DNA of 40,421 bases from the NCBI GenBank assembly GCA_027596945.1, contig JADGJH010000027.1, positions 1 to 40,421 on the forward strand, written 5' to 3'. Shown piece by piece: positions 21,675-34,662 of the stretch (the stretch's first letter is position 1; each line of letters begins with the position of its first letter). Source of the DNA: Physocladia obscura. Lineage: Eukaryota > Chytridiomycota > Chytridiomycetes > Chytridiales > Chytriomycetaceae. Made by a program: the position numbers and the translations under genes. Under the pieces are notes generated by a model, which was given only the letters and a program-made list of their open reading frames with translations, did not search any database and was not told the DNA's origin.

Positions 21675-22435
21675 TGTCATTATTAGAGCTTCAGATCGAA
21701 GGAGTTTCGCGGCAAAATCAGATTGTTGTTATCGCGTGGCTTGTTCGCTGAACGCCGCAGGGAGCCGAATTCTCGAAACGGCGCTGAACTGAATGTTTGA
21801 GCTTGGTCGAGCAATTCCCTTCCTTTCCAATGCTAACGCCAATGCCAATAAAAATGATAGTTCCGGTGCGACAGTAGACACTAATATTGCCAATTTTGCT
21901 GCTGCGAACGTATCGAAGTCATTTACTTTATTCCGTCTATGACATATACTGAGTTCAGCATCTCGATAGGTAGTTTCAAGCGCGGCAAACAAGAAAATGC
22001 AAAAGTCATGGTGCGTCTACTATTGGCCCAAAATATTGAACGCGTAATTCTCGTTACAGTGTTGGATATGAAGGTAAATTTTCTATTGTGCTATAACTCT
22101 CATTCAACTACTCATACTTTGTTAATGAAGTTACTGGTAAATTATGTGACAAAAATACGGCTCTGACGACTTCACTTCCGCCACAAAAGCGGGATAATTT
22201 CCCACCCACATCTCCGCTTAGTGACGCGTTTCTTGGTGCTCTGATTCCGTTTCTCCACCTCGTTCAAACGCAATTCCAATCATCGTTGATCTGTGTCGCC
22301 GCAAAGAAAGGATGCGCCGCAAAAAACGGTCAAATCCTGCAATCTGTCTACCCACGCTCTGTCGACGTGTTTCTTCCTACTTTTACAGGAGAGGCCTTGA
22401 CAGTCAAGTCTCACGGCTTCTTCCTTTCAGTTTAA
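21675..22435 (+). pseudogene. Unrecognised coding region in several frames, possibly broken
   Basis: Four protein-like stretches occur in order on the plus strand. An ATG near 21675 gives SLLELQIEGVSRQNQIVV. An Asn/Ala-rich frame starts at 21793. A third frame, 21915-22073, contains RLLLAQNIERVILVTVLDMK and ends at a good GTAAAT donor. A fourth stretch of about 100 codons ends with TAA at 22433-22435. No set of consensus introns joins all four, so it is either a broken gene or a gene with unusual splicing. I do not recognise the family. It is convergent with the UbiB kinase (3' ends 136 bp apart) and divergent from the CMGC kinase. Confidence 0.4.
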
Positions 22436-22571
22436 TCCAAGCACAGCTTCCACGATTATTCTCGAAAGCTGGAAAACTAGCAAGAATTTCAACGATATGA
22501 AAAATAAAGATACTTTTTCTTTAATATATTTGTGATATTGGCAAAAGAAAGTGTTTATTTTGGCTTTGCTT

Positions 22572-24570
22572 TCAAAAATTAAACCCGTCTGGAATTTCGT
22601 CAACCAGCACTTCTAATATATCCACATCACCGCCCATCGATCTCGCAATTCCCTCCACCAACACTGCTGCCACAAACAACCCAATCCAATCACCCTCCAA
22701 CCCAATCCGATGCTCTCGAAAAAAATCAGCAGCTTTTTTCAACACCTCTCCACTCTTTAGTTTGCTCAATGGTAATACTGCACCTGTGTTATGTCCATGA
22801 TGCAATCCCAAATCTCCAATCATTTTTTTCATTTTTTGTCGTGCACCGCTTGCATCAACAACTACGGATGGGTCACGGCACCGCGTCATGAACAAATCTG
22901 CCATCTTTTCGCCATTGCCATCAAGTGCTGCCGCCAACAAAAGCCGCATGTTTTCTAGATTGTTACTTGACAGTTGGCCCGTTAGTCCAACGTCCAGGAA
23001 AATCAAATGGGGTAAGTATCCATTATTTTTCAGATCTTTCAGAATTTCTTGACGGTTTTTTTGAGTTATTGCCACTGTTGTTTTTGAGTTGGGTGATCTG
23101 TTTCCAGATTTTTTGAGAGATTCATATGTTTGTTCAGATGCCCAATCTTGGCCATTTTTGAAGGCAAGGAGAATATTTCCTGCATGAAGATCTGCGTGAA
23201 CGAAGTTGTGTTTCATGATCATTCTCTATTAAAAGACATAAATGAACTTGAATTGGTGAAATAAAAAATTAAACAAAAAATTAACAACTCAACAATGAAA
23301 GCAGGAAGGCCGATTAGAATCAAATCTTCGTCATATGCGCACGTCCCAAGTTCGGTAATTAGTGAAAATGGTACTCCAGCGCAGTATTCTTCAATGAGAA
23401 TACTTTGATGCTTCCGGAACAATGGCTTCGGAAATGAAATTGGCAGCGCTTTTTCCCCAGAAACTTCGGATTCCAAAAAATTTCGTCTAAACTGCACTAA
23501 ATTTTCAAATTCAACGCGAAGATCCATCTGTTTGCGCATCATTCTTGCAAATGTCTCGATTTCTTCGTTTATTGCCAAGTATTTAGATCCCGGCACCAAA
23601 TATGCTATGATCCGACCAAACCCTTGAGCCAGAATCAAATCCATTTCAATTAAAGTAGAAATATTCGGGTGCAGTACTTTTACTGCAACGTCAGTGTTTG
23701 CATGGTTTCTTTCATCAGCTGAAAAATATTGGGGACGAATTTTCGCGCGATGGACTTGCGCAACCGCACCAACCCCGACAGGAGTCTCGTCAAACCGTTC
23801 GAAAACGTCGCTGATTTTTAAAGCTTTGGACTTGCTGGCATTATTATTTTTCCCTGTTCGCAGGAGTAAAAATCCAGAATCAGGATCATTCAGCATTTTT
23901 TCGACTTGCACAACGGTTTCTGGGAATGAATGTCGAGGCGAATGACTTTGTAGATGTGAAAACGCAGCGCACACAGACGGATGGAACAAGTCTTGCCGCA
24001 TCGACGCCCATTGACATAACTTTATAAAAATTGGACCTGCGAATTGCAACATAAAAAATAATAATCCGTGTACAATTAAAAACCTGCGGTCGAAAATGTT
24101 TTTGTCGCCAGATTCAAGAACCAATCACGTTCGTCACCAATGCTTTCTGTGGTGATTAAAAGCTTATGACGATTGCCAAAAAGCAACCAGACTGGAAAAG
24201 ATAAAACTAAAGGTGTAAATAGAAGTGCGAGACTGAGTCCTCGGAACAAGATCCTAAATACACCAAAAACTCCGACAGGTTTCCACAGTTTTGTACTCTC
24301 GACCGAGCCCGCAAGCAAAACGCATTCTTTCGCCAACACAAGGTCATCAGAAGCAGCAGCAACATAGTTTTCGCAGTTGAGCAAGTTTTCTGGCTTGAAT
24401 TTGCCTGATAATGCGGAAATAGCAACGGATGCAGAAAGTCCAAATCCAAGTCCAAATCCAATGCCTGAAACAACTGTTTGTGTTCTTGTCCGAATCCGAA
24501 TAAATGGATGCCGCAAAGTGAACGGAAAAGGTCGATTTTGCGTTGCGAAGATTCCAATAATTCTTCTCAT
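22572..24570 (-). CDS. Mitochondrial UbiB/ABC1-family atypical kinase, ADCK2-like
   Basis: Exons 24570-24084, 24036-23289 and 23223-22572 total 1887 nt, 628 aa, with introns of 47 and 65 nt. I chose the ATG at 24570 because no in-frame ATG lies upstream. The N-terminus is Arg-rich (mitochondrial targeting type), followed by a glycine-rich hydrophobic stretch and a second hydrophobic span (LSLALLFTPLVLSFPVWLLF). The UbiB core has KLCQWASMRQDLF at about 168 (the family KxGQ motif, here with Cys for Gly), GVGAVAQVHRA, VAVKVLHP, HADLHAGN at 421-428 and LDVG with Asp489. UbiB proteins act in mitochondrial coenzyme Q biosynthesis or distribution. The KLCQWAS...DLF context fits ADCK2 and the fungal Cqd1 group best. 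The assignment to that subgroup is inference. Confidence 0.85.
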
Positions 24571-25594
24571 GAAACGTTCTGTTTGCAATATAAAAAAGTA
24601 AGGTAACGAATATAATAAATGTCGGTGTAAAATTCGCCTTTCATTTTCAATCACTACAAAACCAGCACTAACTCTGCTTCAACTATGCCCTGTACCCCAA
24701 TGCCAAACTTTAATCAAAAATCGATGAATTCAACTGATTAATAAGGGCTAATTCCAAGTAGATATTTTTGTTCCTGTTATTTTTGAAGAATCAATATATG
24801 AAGTAAATTGGAAAGTAGTACTGGGAACAGGTGTAAGGGTCCCGTAAGTTGTAGAAAATTAGTAGAAAGGCTGCATATTCAAGTATTTGTTGGGATATAC
24901 TTGTATTTGTATTCTTCAATTTTAACCATTGATTTGCAGTTCCAAGTTAACCTTGGAATCTTTGCCAATTCTCTCACAATATCATTATGGAGTGAGCCTC
25001 AAGAAAGACGTAAAATTTTTGAAAACTCCTTTTTTATTTTCATTCAAGAGTTCAGAATGTAAATATAATTTGAATTTGATAAGTTCTCAGAAAAATAAAA
25101 ATAATGAAAAATAATGAAAAATGAAAAAATGAGAAACAAAGCAAAAGGTCGAGAAAAAAAAAAGGACAATAATTGAAAGATAGATAAAATAATGTTAAAA
25201 AAATAATATAGTACGGAGGTTGGTTTTGCTTGAAAATTTTAACTGCTTGATTTGTCAAGCAAAAATACTAATTTTGTCACACATGCAACAAGGTCAAGAG
25301 GAGTGACACTAACTTATCTTTCTGGAGCACTTTATTCGAAACACGCATAATCGACGAAGCTGCGTGGAGCCATAATTTGATACTTGTTGTTATTTTCATT
25401 TTGTTCTGAAATTCATGTCTTTCTCAAAATTGTTAGTCACTTTATGGGTATTGCCAACCTGCAACAATTGGAAGGGATGAGAATGAGGGAGGCTGTTTTG
25501 TTTGCGGACTTCGGTGGCTGAGTTTTTTGACCAAATGAAATGGATTTTTTTTTGTTTTTTCACAAAGCTCGCAGAAAGAAAGAAAAAACAGATC
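24571..25594. other. Divergent promoter region
   Basis: About 1 kb between the minus-strand UbiB kinase and the plus-strand RGG/vWA gene, so it holds both promoters. AT-rich, with A/T runs around 25080-25180. No further gene or RNA was seen. Confidence 0.5.
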
Positions 25595-27750
25595 ATGACT
25601 CAAAAATCACAGCAATTAGGAAGGGGAGGAAGAGGAGGAAGAGGAGGGAGGGGAGGAAGAAGCGGTAGAATACAACACACGAAGCGACTGGTCAGAAGCG
25701 GAGTTTCGCTTAAGGCTACCCAGATTGCTGAGCAGCTAGACAATATTCCTGATGTGCAGTTAATGCAGATCACCCCGTCCATGACATGTCGAGACGCAAT
25801 TCTTGCCGCCGATCTTATTGGTGACTACAACCTTGTAATTGCTACGTTCGGTCTGCCTTTGTTTGCAGGAGAAATCATGAACTTAGTTGAAAAGGTACAA
25901 TTTTATTTTTAATTCTTTAAAATTGTTTGAATAATAATAAAACTAAAAAATAACAGAAAGTTGATTTGAGTCCCGCAACAAAGGCGAGAATTCTGGGTGC
26001 GTTATGGGTGGGGCACTATTTTTTAGAGTTTGATAAGTTCATGTTCGATGTCTCCGGCTTTTTCGGCACAAGCGAACTTTTCAAATTGGTTCCATTGTTA
26101 GACAAACCCAGAAAGGTAATGAAAATAATCAAAAATTACTTAATTGCCTAATTCATAGAGTTTTTGTGGGGTCTATTTACTTAATTTCATTTTTACGGTG
26201 TCTCAGGTGCGTCAACTGCAGGTGCGAATCGCACGGCTCAAAGAAAAAGCCAAACCAAACAAACTAAAAGCACTTAAACAAGAACTTTTCGAACTGCAAA
26301 AGGAGCCGCACACTGGAAACCTCACGTCTTCTTTCACAAAGCGAATCGTCAAATGGGTGTCTACCATTACTAAAGATTTTCTGACTTTCCAAGCCATCAA
26401 CTTCCCTACAGACGGTTGGCGAATGGTTGCCGATCTTTGTCATATCAAGCCTCAAGATTTTACGCCTGCGGCTTCTTGGTTTTTGCCGTTTTGTTTTGGA
26501 GCTCCTGCTCCCGAAGGAACACTTGTGCATGTCGTGACTGCAATGAATTCAGAAAATTTGGCTGCAACAATCGACGCGTTTCCGTATTTGGCAGAGTGCT
26601 ACAGCATAATTAGGCAGCGCGTTCAAGAGGGAACTTTAAAATTGGACGATGCAGCAAAAAAAGCTTTGGCTGCGCGAGCACCTTTGGATGATGTTGTTTG
26701 GTTTTATGAAGATATTGTTCGTGGAAGTGCCGCGGCTGAATCTGCACTGTACTCTCGGTTGGAGAATGGAGAATTTGTTTCAAATGGAAAAGGGCGTATG
26801 AACTATCCGAAATTAATGGTTTGATGAATGCTTTTTGTTACTTTGAAATATGTAGCTTATTTCTTTTTTCGGTTTTTAATTTTCAGGAACGTATAATGTT
26901 GATGGAAAAGAATAAAAGTAAAAGCAGCAAATATTTGATGGAGTTTGCAAGTGGTCTGCTTGAAAAAGTTTCGTTCCCAGAAAATAATCTCAAGGTTGCC
27001 GTGTTTGGAGACTGTTCCAGTTCAATGAACGTTGCTGTTAATGTACGTTCCATTGATATATGTATATATTTGTGTAAAATGATAATGTTTTTTTTTTCTC
27101 TGCAGACGGCGAGCATCATGGCCTCTGTTTTCACCGCCCGTCTTGATGCAAAGCTCACATTTTTCCACGATGATCTCGTAAGTCCACCTGTACAACCAAC
27201 AACTACGTCCGATGTATTGCAAGTTGCCAAAGCCATACGCGCCGAAAGATGCACTGCTCCCGCCGCATGTCTCTGGCCTTATTACAAGGACAAGATTGCA
27301 ATTGATTTATTTATTATCGTTACAGACGAAGAGGAAAATACAAAATGCAATGGGTACAATTTCGCGCCGCTTTTTAAGAAATATCTCGCTGAAGTGAATC
27401 CGAATGCAAAGATATTTTTTGTGTCGTTCTTAAGTGTGCAGACTGAAGGACAAATGTTGGTGGATTTACGGAAGTTGGACGTACTGGCAAAGCAGTTTAG
27501 ATTTGATGGGAGCAGGCCAGATTTAAGCAAGTTTGATGAGCTGATGGGTCTTTTGACTCTTCAAATTCTTGACGGTGCAAGAAATAAGCTTGTGGATCCG
27601 GTAATCTTATCTCCTGCGGACCCAGCGGATGGTTCAAGCTCTTTGGGAGTGGTTGCTAATGATTTTGTAAAGCTGGACCTGGAATCAAAAACGGATGAAG
27701 AGTGGTCAGAGGGAGAAGATTGGACGGCAAATTCGACTCAAAGTTCTTAA
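25595..27750 (+). CDS. RGG-box protein with C-terminal Ro60-like vWA domain, five exons
   Basis: Exons 25595-25894, 25957-26115, 26207-26818, 26887-27042 and 27106-27750 sum to 1872 nt, 623 aa; all introns are phase 0 with GT-AG ends. Residues about 9-27 form an RGG/RSGR box, usual in RNA-binding proteins. A long helical region with a charged coiled segment (exon 3 start) follows. From about 393 a von Willebrand A fold is visible. Its MIDAS is complete or nearly so: DCSSSM with Asp399, a TTTSD segment at about 441 and IVTDEEEN with Asp483. Spacing and wording (CTAPAACLWPY, VSFL) resemble the vWA half of Ro60/TROVE proteins, which bind misfolded small RNAs and Y RNAs. I cannot confirm a TROVE domain in the helical part. 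The tail is acidic. An RNA-related role is inferred. Confidence 0.85.
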
Positions 27751-27971
27751 ATTTTGTTGACTTTGTTATTGTGTTCTTTTTATTGCTGTTTTAGTTGAAA
27801 TGATAAAATTGATTTTGATCATCGCAAAATATTTTTGGCAGAAGGTTTAAGGTTGATAATTCTTACTCTGTGCTTTATACAGATAATTCGAGTACCTTTG
27901 TCTGTGCATATGGAGAATACAACGCTTTGACATTTGCTGCTTTTGGCGAAATTTTCTTTTTAAGTTTCAAA

Positions 27972-28545
27972 ATGCTTTCACTTCATTATGTTGGAACAAG
28001 AATATCTCATCGCACATCGACGATTTCATACGCTACTCCGAGCATTCTGAACCCTGCACGATCTCTCATTGTCACATCCGTCGAAGGCTGGAACTCTGCT
28101 CACGATTACATGAGCAAATCCTTAAAACTTAAGAAAACGACAGTCCCGGCTCCAAGAGGTGTGTGTTTTATTTCTTTCTCTCTCGGATTAGAAAGCGCAA
28201 CAGAATTCTGGCTCGCACTGATGAACATGTTTTTTGTTTATTTTGTTTGTTTTCACAGGCGATATCACAACGCCCAAAGAATTCCTCACGAAAATCGGAC
28301 GATCCTGCGGTGATGTTGCCGACAAATTCAAGAGTTGGGACCATTTGTTTACAGCAACCAGTGACGAGATGGCCGATAAACTCGCAATTCCTGTTCGCAA
28401 GAGAAAATATATTCTTCAGTGGCGTGAATGGTTCAAACGCGGAATTGATTTGCGCGCTATCGAGTTGCCGAAAAGATCTCTGAAGCATTTGAGAGTTAGG
28501 AAGCAGGTAGAACTTGCGCGGTTGCAGAAACAGGGACTCGCGTAA
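27972..28545 (+). CDS. Mitochondrial small ribosomal subunit protein mS41 (IGD/FYV4 type)
   Basis: Exons 27972-28158 and 28259-28545 give 157 aa; the intron of 100 nt splits a Gly codon. The N-terminus is Ser/Arg/Thr-rich and lacks acidic residues (MLSLHYVGTRISHRTST), as in mitochondrial import signals. The C-terminal half is the IGD domain: TTPKEFLTKIGRSCGDVADK, FKSWDHLFTATSDEM and IPVRKRKYILQWREWFKRG. This matches fungal Fyv4/mS41, a small-subunit mitoribosomal protein. It is convergent with RIO2, whose stop is 61 bp away on the other strand. Confidence 0.88.
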
Positions 28546-28606
28546 AATAAAAATGAACTATTATGTTACAATTGTTATTATTATTTTTTATTCCTTTATC
28601 TGTCGC

Positions 28607-30447
<1,841 letters not shown>

Positions 30448-30957
30448 TTTCAAAGATTCAAAAAAAAAAAAAGAAAAGAAATAAAGTTGTCTCAAATTTC
30501 GTCCACTACCACTTTCTCGTATTATTACCAATTATGTCAGAAAATTCAATACAAAAAGAGAATGAGACATGCAACAGGTTCTATTTGCTATAAAAACTGC
30601 TCGAAATTTTTGGCAAACTATTGATTCATGATTCCTTCATGTTGGACAAAAAACAGATTGTTTTGTCAAAAAAGTGAGTCTGTTTGATGACATCTGAAAT
30701 CTGTTGTCCATCCCCGCCGTAACCACCATCGCACCCTTCATTATCACATACGGACCTCCATCAAATACAAACGAATTTAAACGCAGTCGTAAATCTATAT
30801 CGTGTATTACAGTCGAGTCGCCAGAGCCTCAATTCGTTCGAAGTCTGTGGATGCGCAAGTCACCCTCTTCAGTCACGAAAAATAGCCACACTTGCATGCT
30901 TATAACTGACCACCGTTTCACACGTACAAAAATCAACGCAGTACATAAACAGCAAAA
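30448..30957. promoter_or_regulatory. Shared upstream region of RIO2 and RPS13
   Basis: This 510-bp region separates two divergent small-subunit genes and so must carry both promoters. The half next to RPS13 (30700-30957) is less AT-rich than the rest and has no convincing coding content. No specific factor site can be named by eye. Confidence 0.45.
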
Positions 30958-31821
30958 ATGGGACGTATGCATGCACCAGGAAAGGGTATCTCCTCAAGTG
31001 CCCTCCCGTATCGCAGAACCCCTGCCTCGTGGGTCAAAACCACCACCGAGGAAGTTGTCGACTCCATCTGTAAGCTTGCCAAGAAGGGTTTGACCCCTTC
31101 CCAGATCGGTGTCATTCTTCGTGATTCGCACGGTGTTGCCCAGGTGATTAATCACACACAACTCTAATAAAAACTTAAAATTCTAATATTTAATATATTT
31201 ATAGGTCCGTTTCGTCACCGGTAACAAGATTCTCCGTATCCTTAAAAGCAATGGTCTTGCCCCGGAAATTCCAGAAGATTTGTATCAGCTAATTAAGAAG
31301 GCGGTTGCCGTCCGCAAGCACCTCGAGCGCAACAGAAAAGACATGGACTCCAAGTTCAGACTTATTCTTATCGAGTCGCGTGTTCACCGCTTGGCTCGTT
31401 ACTACAAGACTGCTGGCCAGATAGCGCCAAACTGGAAGTAGTGAGTGCAAATTCCTCTTTTTTCTCCCTTTCACTGCATCGCCTCCTTTTAGCAATACTG
31501 CATCTGTATGATTTCTTGGGACTTGGTGATTTAAACATGAATCTTTATCTGTTTTATGGATGGGTGATACCTCCGCACCTCAGTTACTTGATAGTTCGGC
31601 AGGATCTCTAGATCCTTGCAATGAACAAATCATCGTTATGGACAGTGCTTTGTGGTTTGCTTTCAGATCGAACTCTCTTCTTTGATTGAAAGATTGTTCT
31701 TCCTGATGGCTTGCTCTGCTCTTGTCGTCGTTTTATATGTTGCTAATATCGTAAATACTTTTGTATCTCTCTGCTTACTCTTCACAGCGAGGCCGCTACT
31801 GCTTCCACTCTCGTTGCTTGA
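30958..31821 (+). CDS. RPS13: Cytosolic 40S ribosomal protein uS15 (RPS13)
   Basis: Exons 30958-31143, 31205-31440 and 31788-31821 give exactly 151 aa, the usual length in fungi and animals. The start is [20 protein letters not shown] and the end is [11 protein letters not shown], both hallmark sequences. Between them are [13 protein letters not shown] and [20 protein letters not shown]. The protein sits in the 40S subunit and contacts 18S rRNA at the subunit interface. Intron 1 is 61 nt; intron 2 is 347 nt, much the longest clean intron in the window. Confidence 0.97.
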
Positions 31822-31908
31822 ATTTTTTGTGTCTTTTTAGGCAGGCCACGCTAGTTTGAGGTTCAATAAAATCAACGATTTATCCTTAAATATTTCTTTC
31901 CAAAATCA

Positions 31909-33452
31909 ATGCGCATAACGGTGGGATTCCCGGACAGAAGCCAGACAACGATTCCAGTGCAAGCATCAGACGCAGTTTTGAGCGTGAAGGTGGCACTATT
32001 CAATAAAGTAAGTCATGTTCCACGGCCTCTCCGCCAGATTCTTGTTTTCGACGGCATACATCTTGCCGACGATCGCTTGCTTTCCGAATGCCATATTAGG
32101 GACGGAGCCAGGCTGAAGCTGCTGCTGGTAAGAAAGAGAAGCATTTACGCATCTGTGCCCAAAAACATAGTTTGCTGAACTGTGATAATTAGAAAGATGG
32201 GCCTGCGGCGTTCGAACTGCGCGTGCATTCCTTCGACTCTTCTTATGGCAACAAAGAAACACGCTTCAAGGTCGAAGCGTCCGATTCTATTTCCAGCGTC
32301 AAAGTCCAGATTCAGCAAAATCACGAAGGGCATCCCCCCCCAGCAGCCCAAGTTCTTGTGTTTGAAGGCGTAATTCTCGAAGACTATAACTCCTTGGCAG
32401 ACTACGGCTTCAAGGGTTTCAGAGGCTATGAGAGGAATATCTCGCTGAGTATTGCATCATCTAATCTTCATGATCATGAATTGCCATTAGCGACAGAAAT
32501 CACTCGATCGAATATTAGTGAATCCCCTGTGGCCTCTTCATGGAACCCAATAATTTTTGAGCTTCTTTGTGGTGTCTACTCTGTTTCCAGCCCTCTTCGA
32601 GCTTTTCAAAGAGACAGTGATTCATTCCGTCTGATAGTTGCAGTGCTGAAGGAATCGTGGAGAAACGAAATCAACTGGAAAACTCCCGGCTTTCATGTAC
32701 CGATGTACAATACTGACCCGCTTCCGCCACCCCTCGTTGACTCAAATGGCCAACTTGTGTCGCTCAACATCAATATGATGCCTTTCGTTATGGGCCACAC
32801 GAATACTTTGCCAGATAATTGCAAACGTTACGCGAAGCTTATTGATGCATGCATTAGACGAGTCAGCCACGAAGAAGACAAGGTTGGGTACTTGACGGTT
32901 CAAGAATCATGGGTTGAGCCTGGAAATACGCAGCGCCGCCCGGGGCTCCATGTTGAAACTCCTGGGATCCTTAAACTTGGCTCAACATTCAAACCGATTA
33001 TGGTGCACTGGGGGTGGGGTTCCACAGATCGAAACTTAGTTCCGTCGGGATCGGCAGATATCACTGGCGGAATTTTCATGGCGTCATCTATCCCTGATTC
33101 TTGTGCTATCTGGCCTTGTGTTATTGATAACGTTTCTAATGCGGGTGTGGATTCGTTAGGCAGCATGGAACATCTACGGGCGGCATTAGAGCGCGCCAGT
33201 AAAGATCAGGACGACGCAGAAGTTTTCCTGCAACCGGCCAACAGACTTGTTTGGATCACAGATCGGACACCGCATGAGTCTTTGCCAGTGAAAAGACGCG
33301 TGTTTAGACAGTACTTTCGACTTGTCACAAGTAATGTCAATGTGTGGTATGCAGACCATTCCACTCCAAACCCGTTAGGTGTGCTACCGTCTTGTCAAGT
33401 TATAAAAGGAAATAAGTTTTCCGGAACGCAAATGTCGATTGTGCAACCGTAA
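31909..33452 (+). CDS. Two ubiquitin-like domains fused to a putative HxE...H metal-binding (cupin/2OG-oxygenase-like) domain
   Basis: Exons 31909-32127 and 32193-33452 give 492 aa; the intron is 65 nt. Residues 1-73 and about 79-155 each follow the ubiquitin fold pattern: a beta hairpin, then VKVALFNK or VKVQIQQNH helices, then ILVFDGIHLADDRLL or VLVFEGVILEDYNSL. Neither ends in Gly-Gly, so they are fixed domains, not conjugated tags. The C-terminal 300 residues contain GLHVETPG (His326, Glu328), GGIFMASSIPDS, WITDRTPHESLPV (His434) and RQYFRLVTSNVNVWYADHS. The HxE plus distal His plus Arg layout is what jelly-roll Fe(II)/2-oxoglutarate or cupin enzymes use, but I cannot name the family. The gene lies 87 bp after RPS13 on the same strand. 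Confidence 0.8.
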
Positions 33453-33812
33453 AAATTTTTTTTTTTTTTCAATGTGTGTAACCTGGAATTTATGATGCAG
33501 TGGTGTGATAACACTAAACATGACAATTTGTAAAATTCGATAAATATTAAAGATGCTTGGGCGTGAACAAAACAATTTTTTACAGTTGACAACATGACTG
33601 CTATAAAAAAAAAAGAACACGCAAAGCCGACGGTGACCAAAAGAAGAAATTAATTTAAAAAGCGTCCCAAAATAAAATTAAATCACGCGTGTTCTCAAAA
33701 ACCTGACTCTCGTATTTCGCTTTTTTATTAATTTTAAATTTTCCATTTAAACTGATGACCTGCTGGTTGGTCACTAATTTTATTATTAATTAAATTTTGC
33801 TCATGTTCTTTC
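33453..33812. other. Spacer between convergent genes
   Basis: About 360 bp, AT-rich, between the 3' ends of the ubiquitin-like fusion gene (+) and the U2 A' copy (-). Nothing recognisable. Confidence 0.55.
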
Positions 33813-34630
33813 TCATAATTCAGAAAAACTTTGTTCCTTTAACACCCATCTTTTTGTAGATGGAGGAACACTTCTGCCTTCAACCTGTCGCTTCAAACGA
33901 GCAACTTCATCGAGAGAAGTGGCGGCTTCCATGGCAGCTCGAATGCGCGCAGCTTCGGTGGGATCAACGACAGCCGCGCTGCGTGCGGTTGGTGTATCTG
34001 CAGTATGTTTGTTCCAGTTGATTTCACGAGGGTGAGGATGCGTCAAAATCAACCGGATCCAAAGAAAAAAAAATAAAAAAGACTATCAGCAGGGAAAAAT
34101 AACACCGTTTTAAAATAGAGCAAAAGAGGTCAAAGTAAACCAGATCTTTTCGCCCCTGAAGTCATGTGCTCGTATATTTTTGCACCACGAAATTACATGC
34201 AGACGATAGTTTTTCTTTGCGGAAACTGGGCATCCGACAAATGCCGTGCGGATGAGATTTTTGAATACAAAAAAACCAGCAAGGTCGTTGAGCTCGGCGA
34301 TTTGGTTGTTGGATAAAATCAGATTCGTGGTTCGGCCACGCGAGGGCAACGGTTGGTGCAATGTGGGCAATGCGGTTGTACGCGAGGAGAAGCGTGCGTA
34401 AGCACGGAAGCGAAGGAAAGTCAGCAAGCACCGCCAGCTCGTTGTTGGTGAGGTCGATTGTGTCGTTCAGCAAAATCAACTATATGATGCTGTCCACTCT
34501 TGTTACTCACCCGCGTCATCATCAGGTTTTCAATCTGTGCTATTTTGAGATAAAGCAAATCCAAATATCACTCGTTTGCAGTATCGATGAACGAGAAGGC
34601 GTTGGTGAGAACATCGTAATCCAGTTTCAT
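33813..34630 (-). pseudogene. U2 snRNP A' (LEA1/SNRPA1-type) gene copy, disrupted
   Basis: The N-terminus MKLDYDVLTNAFSFIDTANE at 34630-34571 is that of U2 A', and QIENLMMTR, NDTIDLTNNELAVLADFPSL and NNQIAELNDL follow as its leucine-rich repeats. KNYRLHVI and the C-terminal IRAAMEAATSLDEVARLK (33813-34052) also match. Yet codon 21 is TGA (34568-34570), at a place where the family has Arg. The repeats switch frame near 34330, and family-typical residues after KNYRLHVI are lost. The apparent first intron (34480-34510) is only 31 nt. U2 A' pairs with U2 B'' on U2 snRNA and is a core splicing factor, so an intact copy is expected elsewhere in the genome. Confidence 0.75.
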
Positions 34631-34662
34631 TCTTCACAATTCACAAAAAAATCTAAAAAAAT

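Noticed and set aside
30704..31093. 129-codon plus-strand frame overlapping the start of RPS13
   Set aside because: It overlaps the certain RPS13 coding sequence in another frame and has no recognisable content.
31441..31787. U14-type snoRNA in RPS13 intron 2
   Set aside because: The conserved U14 rRNA-pairing segment and convincing C and D boxes were not found; only the intron length is unusual.
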